In this document: in pieces, positions 50,001 through 57,908 of the stretch
Numbering within the stretch: position 1 is the first letter of the stretch
How the letters are laid out: every line of letters starts with the position of its first letter
Assembly: GCF_021602155.1 (NCBI RefSeq)
Contig: NZ_BQHY01000005.1
Coordinates: 124,001-188,000 of the forward strand
Direction: 5' to 3'
DNA length: 64,000 nucleotides
Source of the DNA: Pseudomonas parakoreensis
GTDB taxonomy: Bacteria; Pseudomonadota; Gammaproteobacteria; Pseudomonadales; Pseudomonadaceae
The notes under the pieces: generated by a model
The model's input: the letters and a program-made list of their open reading frames with translations, nothing else
What the model was told of the DNA's origin: nothing
Database searches by the model: none
Translations under genes and position numbers: made by a program

Positions 50001-51139
50001 GCGCGATGATTGTGCAGGTCGACGCAGATAAACAAGCCCTCACCGAAAGCTACCGCCTGCGCCGCAGGGAGTGGGAATTGCAACGCGATCAGGCATTGGC
50101 CGAAGTCGCGGCGCTGGCCGGGCAGATCACCGCGCAAACATTCGCCGTGGAAGCGGCCAGGAAGAGTCTGGAGCAAACCCTGCGGGCCAACGGTCAGGCG
50201 CTGACGCTCTACAACTACCTGAAAAAACGTGCGACCAACGCCGAATTGTTCGGTTGGCTCCTGGGCCAGCTCAAGGCCTTGCACTATCAGGCTTACGATG
50301 CGGTGGTCAGTCTGTGCCTGAGTGCCCGTGCGTCGTTGAGTGCTGAAACCGGCAATTACGACACCGTTGAGGCGTTACCACAGGTCTGGCTGGACAATCG
50401 TCACGGATTGACCGCCGGTGAGCACTTGCGCGAATACCTGCTGCGCATGGACCGCCTGTACCTGCAAAGCCATGAACGCCGTCTGGAGCGGGTCAAGACC
50501 GTTTCGTTGCGACGCTTGTTCGATGACCGGAAAGATCCGCAGCCGGGATTCTCCGACTGGACCCAGGCACTGAAAGAGCTGACCGACAAGGGCACGCTGG
50601 AATTTCAGCTGACGCAGCTGTCATTCGATCGCGATCACCCCGGCGAGTATTGCCGGCTGATCAACCTGGTCGAGGTCCATACGCCCGGACTGCTCGGCTC
50701 TTATCAGGACCTACAGGCGACGCTGCTGCAGATCGGCAGCATGATCGCTACCCAGGCTACGGCGCAGTCCGTCGAGTACCTGCATCGTCCCGCGGGCAAG
50801 ATGGCGCCGGACGAGGTGCTGTTCAATCTGCGCAGTGGTCAGCAGATCGGTTTATCGGCAGGGATCGCCGACACAGGCATGAACGCCTCTAAACCGGATG
50901 AGGGCTTGCTCAACCCGTTCGAGAACACCGGCGCGGTTTCGCGCTGGCAGTTGCACTTTCCCTGGCCCACATGCGAGCGGCAAGCGTCGATGCTCAACTC
51001 GCTTACCGACATCATTGTGCGCGTGCGGTACACGGCCAAGGCCGGTGAGCCGACGTTTACCCTCGCCGTCAAAGACCTGGTCACCCGGGCGCTGACGTCC
51101 CGCTCACGTAATAACCAAGGAGCAGACCAACATGTTTGA
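47084..51139 (+). CDS. tcaB: Tc toxin A subunit, C-terminal half (TcaB-like, neuraminidase-like, pore and TcB-binding domains)
   Basis: This 1351-residue protein has an N-terminal ABC-toxin helical part (YCIGQAARENYSFVKTPQDL) and a neuraminidase-like domain beginning near residue 178 (ATYYFVGRQRVQPLQYYW, VWAGRLCLVWAEW). The pore-forming coiled coil covers residues about 840-1080, with a hydrophobic tip around 927-950 (AIKTGGAVVGALPNIFGVAN). The TcB-binding domain follows (FDRDHPGEYCRLINLVEVHT, then PGLLGSYQDLQATLL, near residue 1174) and ends with the usual NPFENTGAVSRWQLHFP. It forms the transmembrane channel through which the C effector passes. It overlaps the next gene by 8 bases. Confidence 0.93.
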   Translation: MTQRKLSPLLEKRRAALVEYCIGQAARENYSFVKTPQDLFELLRMDPLDNYPVQSSWVAEATSCAQQFIHAAYRKLEPGYKDTVFPTEHLKLWELYSNYPDWAALTLIAYYPENFINPFVRQRKTRLFKALENDLNQTRLTDDSVRRALQEYLKAFEQTCNLDVISACLEGDSASRATYYFVGRQRVQPLQYYWRKADIDLTTAGNPVNPATWNEWQPVDIPVGGRVLDIRPLVWAGRLCLVWAEWSDQVGEKGVNGYVPPKLDINLAFMSQNAEWSAPLSLYSADQGSDTSADARLLAMTLADDLIHPKGRLGVLLTSPAGLEVRATRDVLFRPLAEDNGTWLDHLANERFTDILTLQHSLTPKNQPVVAIKSETSGPLTGYYGLQAVFSEKGTEDFLWVRGLCRATGGNTGERAEFELALSNGAEGDPVPVKASESVAGGWATQWMELKRLKGGFTGLVEFSLSNAEQGSRQFTVSLTKITRFVPPTLEKNTLDAAQFIGFRQPGVLSRTRLNSLFGPELVQRSNVSVDAVLDWDTQFLTEPPPAAGPIDEPNGAFDGANGLYFWELFFHLPHLVATRLRAEDRYLEAQNWLHYVFDPQAVETSVEPKKPRFWRCRPLYSEGKVGHEAQMPTDPDAIAYAAPQHYQILLFTEYVRNLVAWGDWYYRQLTRDALVAAKLCYVQAEFLMGKPPSVRAVTRWQAQTVDDLLRQSTNRPALEQFEQELQFSPADIPPAAEASPLMGLLANEPFKLPINEQLLDLFDWPGQRLNNLRNNLTLDGKPLDVALFSPPTDPKQLLRDLAAGGVGLPRPMGGRLVVGAFRWRVTYEAALRAVQTLQEYGSQVLRLLEQRDRAEQEELQQEHLKELGDYTRAVQEQSIAQLEAGLTALSESQTMARQRAERYDAWYDEHISDAEYQVMEKLQAVKWMNAGTHAIKTGGAVVGALPNIFGVANGGHRPEKIADAVVYGLELGAMIVQVDADKQALTESYRLRRREWELQRDQALAEVAALAGQITAQTFAVEAARKSLEQTLRANGQALTLYNYLKKRATNAELFGWLLGQLKALHYQAYDAVVSLCLSARASLSAETGNYDTVEALPQVWLDNRHGLTAGEHLREYLLRMDRLYLQSHERRLERVKTVSLRRLFDDRKDPQPGFSDWTQALKELTDKGTLEFQLTQLSFDRDHPGEYCRLINLVEVHTPGLLGSYQDLQATLLQIGSMIATQATAQSVEYLHRPAGKMAPDEVLFNLRSGQQIGLSAGIADTGMNASKPDEGLLNPFENTGAVSRWQLHFPWPTCERQASMLNSLTDIIVRVRYTAKAGEPTFTLAVKDLVTRALTSRSRNNQGADQHV

Positions 51140-54100
51140 ACCCGTGATTCAGGCCAATGACAGTCTGGTGCTCAATGGGGATTTCCGTGAGGGTCTGGAG
51201 TTCTGGAACAAGGGCAACAATGGACGTGAGATCTCAGTCATAGGCGAAGTGTATGAAGATGTGCAGATTAAAGTGCTTGCTGCGGGAAACCTTGCCTCTG
51301 TCCATCAAACGTTCACTTTACCTTTGCAACCAAGTGACAGTGCCCGGTATGTGCTGAGTTTCATGTATGAAACGCGGCACACCGAACCGGGAAACATACT
51401 CATCACGGCTGAAGATGGCACCCCGTTGAGAGAAATACCGTTGCCGCCGGGCAGCGCTCGCGACGCTGCAGAGGAGCAGGTCCGGATTGCCAATGGGCAG
51501 CCGCTGGATTTCAAACCGACGTTCTGCAGCACTTCGCTGGAATTTCCGGGGCAGCGCGAGGACAAGATTCGCCTCACAATCGTCGCTCCGGAAAATGCTG
51601 ATCCCGAGGACTATCACCTGCGGGTTTTGATCACCCGCATTCGCCTGGAATTGCACCTGGCGCTGCCGCAGGTGCGCACGGTGAAGGTAGACGCAGAGCA
51701 TTTGTTACCTGACGAGCCGGTTCACTTGTGTCTGGGCGCGATGGGGGACTTGCAGCACCGGCTTGAGTTCATACTCGCCCCCGACAGTCCCTGGTTGCAC
51801 ACCAGCGCTGCGTTGGTGAGCGATGACAATCCACAAGGCGCCATTATTGCGACCCCTGCCTGGGGCGTGGATCAACCACTGGATTCAGCGTGGCTCCTTC
51901 AATGTCCATTGATCGGTGATCAGGAACCTTACTTGTTCACGCTGCAACTGGTGAACCAGTTCACCGCCGAGCCTTACTCGATGCAGGTCTCGCTGGGGCA
52001 TCACCGGCTGATGTTCGATGAGGTGCTGGAGGCTGCGTATTTCCCGGTGCTGGAGTTGGGGCAATCAGTGCGTCTGGGGGTGCGCGTAGCGTCCTGGTAC
52101 ACCGGTCAGTTTCTGGCTGGACGCACGGTGACCTGGGCCACAGAAGAGCAGGGTGTGCTGAGTACGACCCCCACTGACCCGGAAGGCTGGGCGTATGTCG
52201 ATTATCTGCCCGTTGCGGCAGGCGACATTGCCATTCTGGCCTCGGTGGCGAGCCCTTACTACGCCAGCGGTGTCGAAACCACGAAGCTCGACGTTCGAGT
52301 GCTGGCGACCGATCCATGGAAGGACGTACTGGCCGTGGTAGAAGACGTTACCTCGCCTTGGGCGCAAAAGACCGGTTATCCCAATCGGGGTTCGACTTAT
52401 CAGCTGAGTGTGCGGCTGCCTGAGGCGTTACTTGGCACTGAGCTGGCCATGCACTGGGAAGGCGATAGCGCGGCACAGTTGGGTGTGGAGGTACGTCCCG
52501 AGCTGGAAGAATGGGTGCCCTCCAGCGCCGCCGACCTGAGCTGGGAACTGGACTGCCGGGACGAGCTTGACGGGCGTTTTCAGTTGCAGCTTTCGTGCTC
52601 GAAGTTATTGCTGCGTTCGGACAGAAAACCGATGTCACTGGCACGCAATCTGGTGCGCATTGGTGACGTTCAGGAGGCCAACAAGTTTCCCGTGGTGGAC
52701 GAAGGCGAAAGTGTTCTGTTGCGGATACAGGTGGTGCATGTGGTCACCAGTGGCGACGGCGATCCGGTCAACAATGCACGGGTGGACTGGCAGACGCCCG
52801 AAGGCACGATTGTCACCCGATCGGGGATCGGCGGCTGGGCCAGTGTGCTGTATCAACCAGGCCACGCCGGTGAACGGGTGGTGACCGCTCGCGTGCTGGC
52901 CCACGATGAAGCGGTGCCGATAGAGCGACCGTTTGCAGTGACGGCGCTGGCCAGCAGTCCGTGGAAGGATCAGGTCAGGATTGCGTTCGACGATGTAGCA
53001 GTCGATCTGGCCGAGTTGGGGTTGCTGTGCTGGCGCGGAGCCCCCCACACACTGAAAGTCGAACCCACGGCCGGCAGTGTGCTGCTTGACCAGATGGTGA
53101 CGCTGCAATGGCGAGGGGCGCCGCCGGGAATCGGGTTGACCGTCACGTCTATCGGCGAGCCGCGCAAGCTTGAGGCAAAAGGGCTGGAGTGGACGTTCAG
53201 CTCGCAGGTCGCCTCGAGTACCAGCAGTCTGTTCAGCCTGACCTTGAGCAGTCCGGTACTGGCCGCGCCCCGGGAGTTGTTCGGTCGGCTGATCTCTACA
53301 GCGCTTGTGGATGAGCTGACGGTGATGCTGGATCAGGTGACTGCGACCATCGCCAGTCAGAGAATGTTTCCCTGCATCGGGGCCACGCACACTTTGCGTT
53401 ACCTGCCCAATGCCTTGAGCCCTCTGGTGGGATTGCAGGCCATATTGATATGGCAGGGAACGCCGGCCGATGAGCTGGGTGCGAAGATCGAGCCGGCGCC
53501 CGATATTGCCCGACCACTTGCTGACGGCGGTCTCGAATGGACACTGGACCTAAGTTTGAGCAAAGCGACTGGCAACTTCACGCTTGAGCTTTATCTACCT
53601 GCGTTGAGTCGGCCCATGAGCGCGACTCCGATGCAGCTCGGCCATAACAAGTTGCGAATCGAAGACTGGCATGAGTCCGCAGTCGACGCTGTTGTTGGCA
53701 AGGACAAAGCCTGGAGCTGGATCCGGGTGGTCTCGGCTTTCACCCGCCAGGCAGTCGCGCAGGTGGCGGTGCAGTGGAAGAGCGCAATCGGCTCCGACAC
53801 CGTCGCCAGCGATGACCTCGGCTGGTCGGGGTTTGGCCTGCTGCCGGGCACGGCGGGTCAGCAGGAGGTGGTGGCCCATGTGCACAGCCTGTTCGATGGC
53901 TATGAGGAGCAGCGTGCCCTGTCTTTTACGGCACTTGCCCGTGACCCTTGGGAAGATGTGCGGGTGCGGTTCGATGGACATGATGAACATTCATGGGGCA
54001 AACACACGTACTTTCCACGACGCAGTGGCTCACATGCCATCGAGGTACTGTTCCCGGAGGGCAGCCCGTTGCTCGAGCAGAAACTGACCCTGGGTTTGAC

Positions 54101-55442
54101 CGGCACCGGCCCAGTGGAACTGGGGCTGAGTTTCGAACCCGCGCTCGGCGCGCCACGCCAGCCTTCAGCCTTCGGTTTTCTGCGCTATTCCTTGCGCTGT
54201 GCCGACTTGAAGAACGGTGGCTTCGCCTTGCGTCTCGGGGCTGAGCGTCTGGCCAGCCTGTCGCCGGCCAACGCGATGTCGCTGGGGGAGGGCGAGCAAG
54301 TGTGGAAACTGCTCACCAGTACCAGCGTTCAGCAAGTGCTGGAATGGGAGCAGGAACTGGTCGAGCAGGTGAAAGTGGTGTCGTCCGTTTCCGGTCAAGG
54401 TATCGCCGGCGTATTGGTGACCTGGCGCAATGAGGATTTGGGGACGACCACCCGTCTGACCGACTTTTACGGTGTTGCCACTGTGCGCTTCAAACCGCAG
54501 ACGCCGGGGCCGGCGGTAGTGACGGCGACGGTGGGAGAGACGGCGCATGCGGAGTCGGTCGAGCTGCGGTATACGCTTGAAGAACCGCGCGTCATCAGCG
54601 AATTGTACGAACCGGAAGACTCTCGTTTGCCACCCAATGAGGACCGCGCGCAAGCCATTGCCAGAGTGGTGTCGGCACGCACCGGTTTGCCGCTGGCGGG
54701 GGTGCAGGTGCGCTGGGATTTTGCCGGCAGTGCCTTGACGCCGTCGGTGACGGATGAGGAGGGGCTTGCGCGTTTGACCTTTAATTATCCGGCTGAACAG
54801 GATGACGTATTGTCTGCCACGGTCAGTGGTGGAGTAGGCGGTTGGGATATGGCGCAGTTGGTGTATGGCGGGCTGGTGCCGGTGATTGAGTCGTTGACCA
54901 GTTTGTACACTGACATCAACTTGGGGCAGTCAGTCAGCGCGGTTGTGCGTGTAGTTTCCCGGAATGATGGCAAGCCGCTAGAAGGGATTAAAGTCCGGTG
55001 GCGGATCCCCGGCCTGGACCTGCTTGTCACCACTACAGATATGGATGGCAAGTCGACACTGCAACTGAGCCCGATCGAGTTGGGGCCGAACACGCTCGAA
55101 GCGAGTGTCGGTCTTGGAAGTTCCAAAACATGGACTTTTTACGTATTCGATCCTGCACAAATTCCCATGTTTGAGCGCATCACTAATCTTTCACCGCGAA
55201 ATGTTGTCGGCAGCGAGGCGCATGTCGAAGTCAGAATCATTGACCAGCAGACAGGGCTGCCTGTAGCCAACAGAAATATTGCGTGGTTCTATTCGAATTT
55301 GTCGCTGGCCTCGATGAGGTCCGACGCTGACGGGATCGCGTACGTCAAGTTCACCTTCCCGCGAGCAGGTCGGGAAAAGCTGAGCGCCCAAACCTTTTTG
55401 GCCTACGAGGAGTTGTTTATTACCGTAACTGAGAACTTGTGA
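51132..55442 (+). CDS. Giant Ig-like/invasin-type repeat protein, Tc-associated
   Basis: In this 1436-residue protein, the first 190 residues read as a carbohydrate-binding-like jelly roll (LVLNGDFREGLEFWNKG; later LRVLITRIRLELHL). The rest is tandem Big_1/invasin Ig-like units with the repeated phrase (LA)xxPWxD at residues about 395, 613 and 936 and GxPLxGxxVxW in the last units. No signal peptide, anchor or passenger-export domain is visible. AAGGAG lies 10 bases before the start, which overlaps the TcA C-half stop by 8 bases. The same Ig type ends the TcA N-half, hinting at shared receptor binding. It is the last gene of the operon, 17 bp from the convergent DUF58 gene. Confidence 0.82.
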   Translation: MFEPVIQANDSLVLNGDFREGLEFWNKGNNGREISVIGEVYEDVQIKVLAAGNLASVHQTFTLPLQPSDSARYVLSFMYETRHTEPGNILITAEDGTPLREIPLPPGSARDAAEEQVRIANGQPLDFKPTFCSTSLEFPGQREDKIRLTIVAPENADPEDYHLRVLITRIRLELHLALPQVRTVKVDAEHLLPDEPVHLCLGAMGDLQHRLEFILAPDSPWLHTSAALVSDDNPQGAIIATPAWGVDQPLDSAWLLQCPLIGDQEPYLFTLQLVNQFTAEPYSMQVSLGHHRLMFDEVLEAAYFPVLELGQSVRLGVRVASWYTGQFLAGRTVTWATEEQGVLSTTPTDPEGWAYVDYLPVAAGDIAILASVASPYYASGVETTKLDVRVLATDPWKDVLAVVEDVTSPWAQKTGYPNRGSTYQLSVRLPEALLGTELAMHWEGDSAAQLGVEVRPELEEWVPSSAADLSWELDCRDELDGRFQLQLSCSKLLLRSDRKPMSLARNLVRIGDVQEANKFPVVDEGESVLLRIQVVHVVTSGDGDPVNNARVDWQTPEGTIVTRSGIGGWASVLYQPGHAGERVVTARVLAHDEAVPIERPFAVTALASSPWKDQVRIAFDDVAVDLAELGLLCWRGAPHTLKVEPTAGSVLLDQMVTLQWRGAPPGIGLTVTSIGEPRKLEAKGLEWTFSSQVASSTSSLFSLTLSSPVLAAPRELFGRLISTALVDELTVMLDQVTATIASQRMFPCIGATHTLRYLPNALSPLVGLQAILIWQGTPADELGAKIEPAPDIARPLADGGLEWTLDLSLSKATGNFTLELYLPALSRPMSATPMQLGHNKLRIEDWHESAVDAVVGKDKAWSWIRVVSAFTRQAVAQVAVQWKSAIGSDTVASDDLGWSGFGLLPGTAGQQEVVAHVHSLFDGYEEQRALSFTALARDPWEDVRVRFDGHDEHSWGKHTYFPRRSGSHAIEVLFPEGSPLLEQKLTLGLTGTGPVELGLSFEPALGAPRQPSAFGFLRYSLRCADLKNGGFALRLGAERLASLSPANAMSLGEGEQVWKLLTSTSVQQVLEWEQELVEQVKVVSSVSGQGIAGVLVTWRNEDLGTTTRLTDFYGVATVRFKPQTPGPAVVTATVGETAHAESVELRYTLEEPRVISELYEPEDSRLPPNEDRAQAIARVVSARTGLPLAGVQVRWDFAGSALTPSVTDEEGLARLTFNYPAEQDDVLSATVSGGVGGWDMAQLVYGGLVPVIESLTSLYTDINLGQSVSAVVRVVSRNDGKPLEGIKVRWRIPGLDLLVTTTDMDGKSTLQLSPIELGPNTLEASVGLGSSKTWTFYVFDPAQIPMFERITNLSPRNVVGSEAHVEVRIIDQQTGLPVANRNIAWFYSNLSLASMRSDADGIAYVKFTFPRAGREKLSAQTFLAYEELFITVTENL

Positions 55443-55459
55443 GGGAACGGCAGCCGGGC

Positions 55460-56791
55460 TCAGAGCGTTCCGGCCTTCTTCCAGTTGAGGTACTCAGTCA
55501 CTAATGCGGCGCTCAACTCTCCGGGCTGTACATCGAGCACCTGAACTGCCTGCGCATTCAGCCGCTCATGCAACTCTGCCCGCGCATTGAGGTAGTCCAC
55601 CGTGCCGCAATAGGCCAGTGCTTCGGGCAGCGTTTGTACCGGGGCATTGCGCACGCGATCGAGGGTTTCCTCGCGCAGGCTGACCACCAGCACTTGATGC
55701 TGCTGGCTCAGACGTTTGACGCTGGCGAGCAGGTCTTCGGTGTCCTCGTCGCGCAGGTTGGTCAGCAGCACGATCAGCGCCCGGCGCTTCTGCCGCGCCA
55801 ACAGCTGATTGATCGCGGTTGAATAGTCGGCAGGACGCTGACTGCTGTCCAGATCATAGACGGCGTTGAGCAGGACCTTGAGCTGACTGGAACCCTTGAT
55901 CGGCGCGAGAAAACGCGGTTGCGCGACGGCGAATGTGCTCAGCCCCACGGCATCACCCTGACGCAGGGCCACGTGGCTCAGCAGCAGACACGCATTCAGG
56001 GCATGGTCGAAATGCGACAGCTCGCCATCCTGGCTGCGCATTTGCCGGCCGCAATCGAGCATGAACATGATTTGCTGGTCGCGTTCATCCTCGTACTCGC
56101 GGGCAATCGGCGTGCGCTGACGGGCGGTGGCTTTCCAGTCGATTTGGCGCAGGCTGTCGCCCTCGCGAAATTCGCGCAACTGATGAAATTCCTGACCCTG
56201 TCCGCGACGCTGGCGCTGGCGCACACCGAGTTGGCTGAGCCAGTTGTCCACCGCCAGCAACTGCCCACCGTAGAGTTTTGCGAAGTCCGGATAGACTCGG
56301 ATCTCACCGCTCACGTCGAGCAGGCGTTTGCCTGTCCACAGACCGAACGGGCTGGGCAGATTGATTTCGCAATGCTCGAAGCTGAAGTGCCCACGTTTGA
56401 GCGGGCGCAGGCGATAGCCGACCTCGCTGTATTGCCCGGGTTGCAGTTCGACCACCTGCGGCAGGTTTTCGAAACTCAGCCCCTGTGGCACATGGTCGAA
56501 AATCTCCACCGCGACCGGCCCGTTGAAGTCATGGCTGAGCTGCAGCCGTACCTCACTCCAGCGTCCGAGCGCCAGACTGCCGGGCGTCTGGCGCTGTAGG
56601 CGCGGCGACGGCAGGTGGCTGAGGCGCAGCGCATCAATGATCGCCAGTACCAGCAGCGCCAGGAGCAAGCCCCAGTTGATCGCCGACAGCGTGGCGGGCA
56701 CGTCGATGTCGAGGGCTTGTAGCGTGCCCTTGAGGATACCGATGAGGCACAGCGCGGCGAGCCAGATCAATAACAGACGTGAGGGTTTCAT
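55460..56791 (-). CDS. DUF58 domain protein (MoxR partner)
   Basis: This 443-residue protein has two N-terminal membrane spans (residues about 5-20 and 38-55), a beta-rich part, and the DUF58 signature EFHQLREFREGDSLRQIDWK, then TPIAREYEDERDQQIMFMLD. The MIDAS-like VWA segment follows (DCGRQMRS). DUF58 proteins are regularly encoded next to MoxR ATPases and are thought to be their clients or adaptors in envelope assembly. It lies 115 bp after the MoxR gene, with a REP element between. By position it matches PA4323. Confidence 0.9.
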   Translation of the reverse strand: MKPSRLLLIWLAALCLIGILKGTLQALDIDVPATLSAINWGLLLALLVLAIIDALRLSHLPSPRLQRQTPGSLALGRWSEVRLQLSHDFNGPVAVEIFDHVPQGLSFENLPQVVELQPGQYSEVGYRLRPLKRGHFSFEHCEINLPSPFGLWTGKRLLDVSGEIRVYPDFAKLYGGQLLAVDNWLSQLGVRQRQRRGQGQEFHQLREFREGDSLRQIDWKATARQRTPIAREYEDERDQQIMFMLDCGRQMRSQDGELSHFDHALNACLLLSHVALRQGDAVGLSTFAVAQPRFLAPIKGSSQLKVLLNAVYDLDSSQRPADYSTAINQLLARQKRRALIVLLTNLRDEDTEDLLASVKRLSQQHQVLVVSLREETLDRVRNAPVQTLPEALAYCGTVDYLNARAELHERLNAQAVQVLDVQPGELSAALVTEYLNWKKAGTL

Positions 56792-56816
56792 GGTGCTGCA
56801 CCGGTTTGTCTGCTGA

Positions 56817-56897
56817 AAAGATCGCAGCCTGCGGCAGTTCCTGCATAGAGCGCGATCCCCTGTTGGAGCTGCCGAAGGCTGCGATCTTTCGATCTTT
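56817..56897. repeat. Degenerate REP-type element (GTAGGAGCTGCC family)
   Basis: AAAAGATCGCAGCCTGCGGC is opposed by GAGCTGCCGAAGGCTGCGAT and GATCTTTC. The copy is imperfect (CTGTTGGAGC instead of CTGTAGGAGC). Confidence 0.75.
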
Positions 56898-56906
56898 TCT
56901 GGATCC

Positions 56907-57908
56907 TCACAGACGCGGCGCCGGCACTTGGTCGAGCAACTGCTGCAGTACCTGATCGACCTGCAGACCTTCGATGTCCAGCTCCGGCGCTACTCGCACC
57001 CGATGGCGCAGCACCGAGAGCGCGCAGCCCTTGATGTCATCGGGAAGCACAAACTCGCCGCCACGCAGTAGCGCACGGGCGCGGGCGCATCGCACCAGCG
57101 CAATCGAGGCTCGCGGGCCGGCGCCGAGGGTCAGGCCGGGCCAGGAGCGGGTGCTGCGTGCCAGTCGTACCGCGTAATCCAGCACTTGGTCGTCAATCGG
57201 CAGGTCGCTGGCGATGCGTTGCAAGGCCTGCACGTCCTTGGCCTGCAGGACCGTGCGCAGCGGCTGTACATCAAGCATGTCGGCGCGGGTCGAGCGGCTG
57301 ACCTGACGCACCATGTTCAACTCCTGCTCGGCCTCCGGGTAATCCATGCGCACCTTGAGCATGAAACGGTCGAGCTCGGCTTCCGGCAGTGGATAAGTGC
57401 CTTCCTGCTCGATCGGATTTTGCGTGGCGAGCACCATGAACGGCTGGGCGATCGGCAGCGCCCGGCCTTCGAGGGTGACCTGGCGTTCCTGCATGGCTTC
57501 GAGCAAGGCGGCTTGAGTCTTGGCCGGGGCGCGGTTGATCTCGTCGGCCAGCAGCAGGTGGGTGAACAGCGGCCCTTTGCGCAACTTGAATTGTTCGCTT
57601 TGCAGGTCGTAGACCGCGTGGCCGGTGACATCGCTGGGCATCAGGTCCGGGGTGAACTGGATGCGTGCGAACTCGCCGCCGAAGCATTTCGCCAGGGCGC
57701 GAACCAGCAGCGTCTTGCCAAGTCCGGGGACGCCTTCGAGCAGCACATGGCCGCCAGCGATCAACGCGGTCAGCACGTCGTCGATCACGCTGTTCTGGCC
57801 GATCAAGGCCTTCTGCAATTCGCCGCGCACCGCTTGCGCCAACTGGCTGGCACGCTGGCGTTGCTGGGCGGCGTGGGTGGCGCTGCCGGGCTCGATCTGT
57901 TCACTCAT
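56907..57908 (-). CDS. MoxR-family AAA+ ATPase
   Basis: This 333-residue ATPase has Walker A GVPGLGKTLLVRALAK, Walker B LLADEINRAPAKTQAALLEA, sensor 1 FMVLATQNPIEQEGTYPLPE and the arginine-finger region ELDRFMLKVRMDYP. The C-terminal lid begins near residue 230. MoxR proteins act as chaperones for VWA/DUF58 partners. Its start overlaps the DUF4350 gene stop by 4 bases. It corresponds to PA4322 by position. Confidence 0.95.
   Translation of the reverse strand: MSEQIEPGSATHAAQQRQRASQLAQAVRGELQKALIGQNSVIDDVLTALIAGGHVLLEGVPGLGKTLLVRALAKCFGGEFARIQFTPDLMPSDVTGHAVYDLQSEQFKLRKGPLFTHLLLADEINRAPAKTQAALLEAMQERQVTLEGRALPIAQPFMVLATQNPIEQEGTYPLPEAELDRFMLKVRMDYPEAEQELNMVRQVSRSTRADMLDVQPLRTVLQAKDVQALQRIASDLPIDDQVLDYAVRLARSTRSWPGLTLGAGPRASIALVRCARARALLRGGEFVLPDDIKGCALSVLRHRVRVAPELDIEGLQVDQVLQQLLDQVPAPRL

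Noticed and set aside
20646-55442. Holin/endolysin release cassette for the Tc toxin
   Set aside because: I looked for small membrane or lysozyme-like genes in and around both toxin operons and found none in the window.
55444-55471. GGAACG/CGTTCC hairpin as a terminator after the Tc A operon
   Set aside because: The stem is short, the loop long and no T run follows, so it is not convincing.
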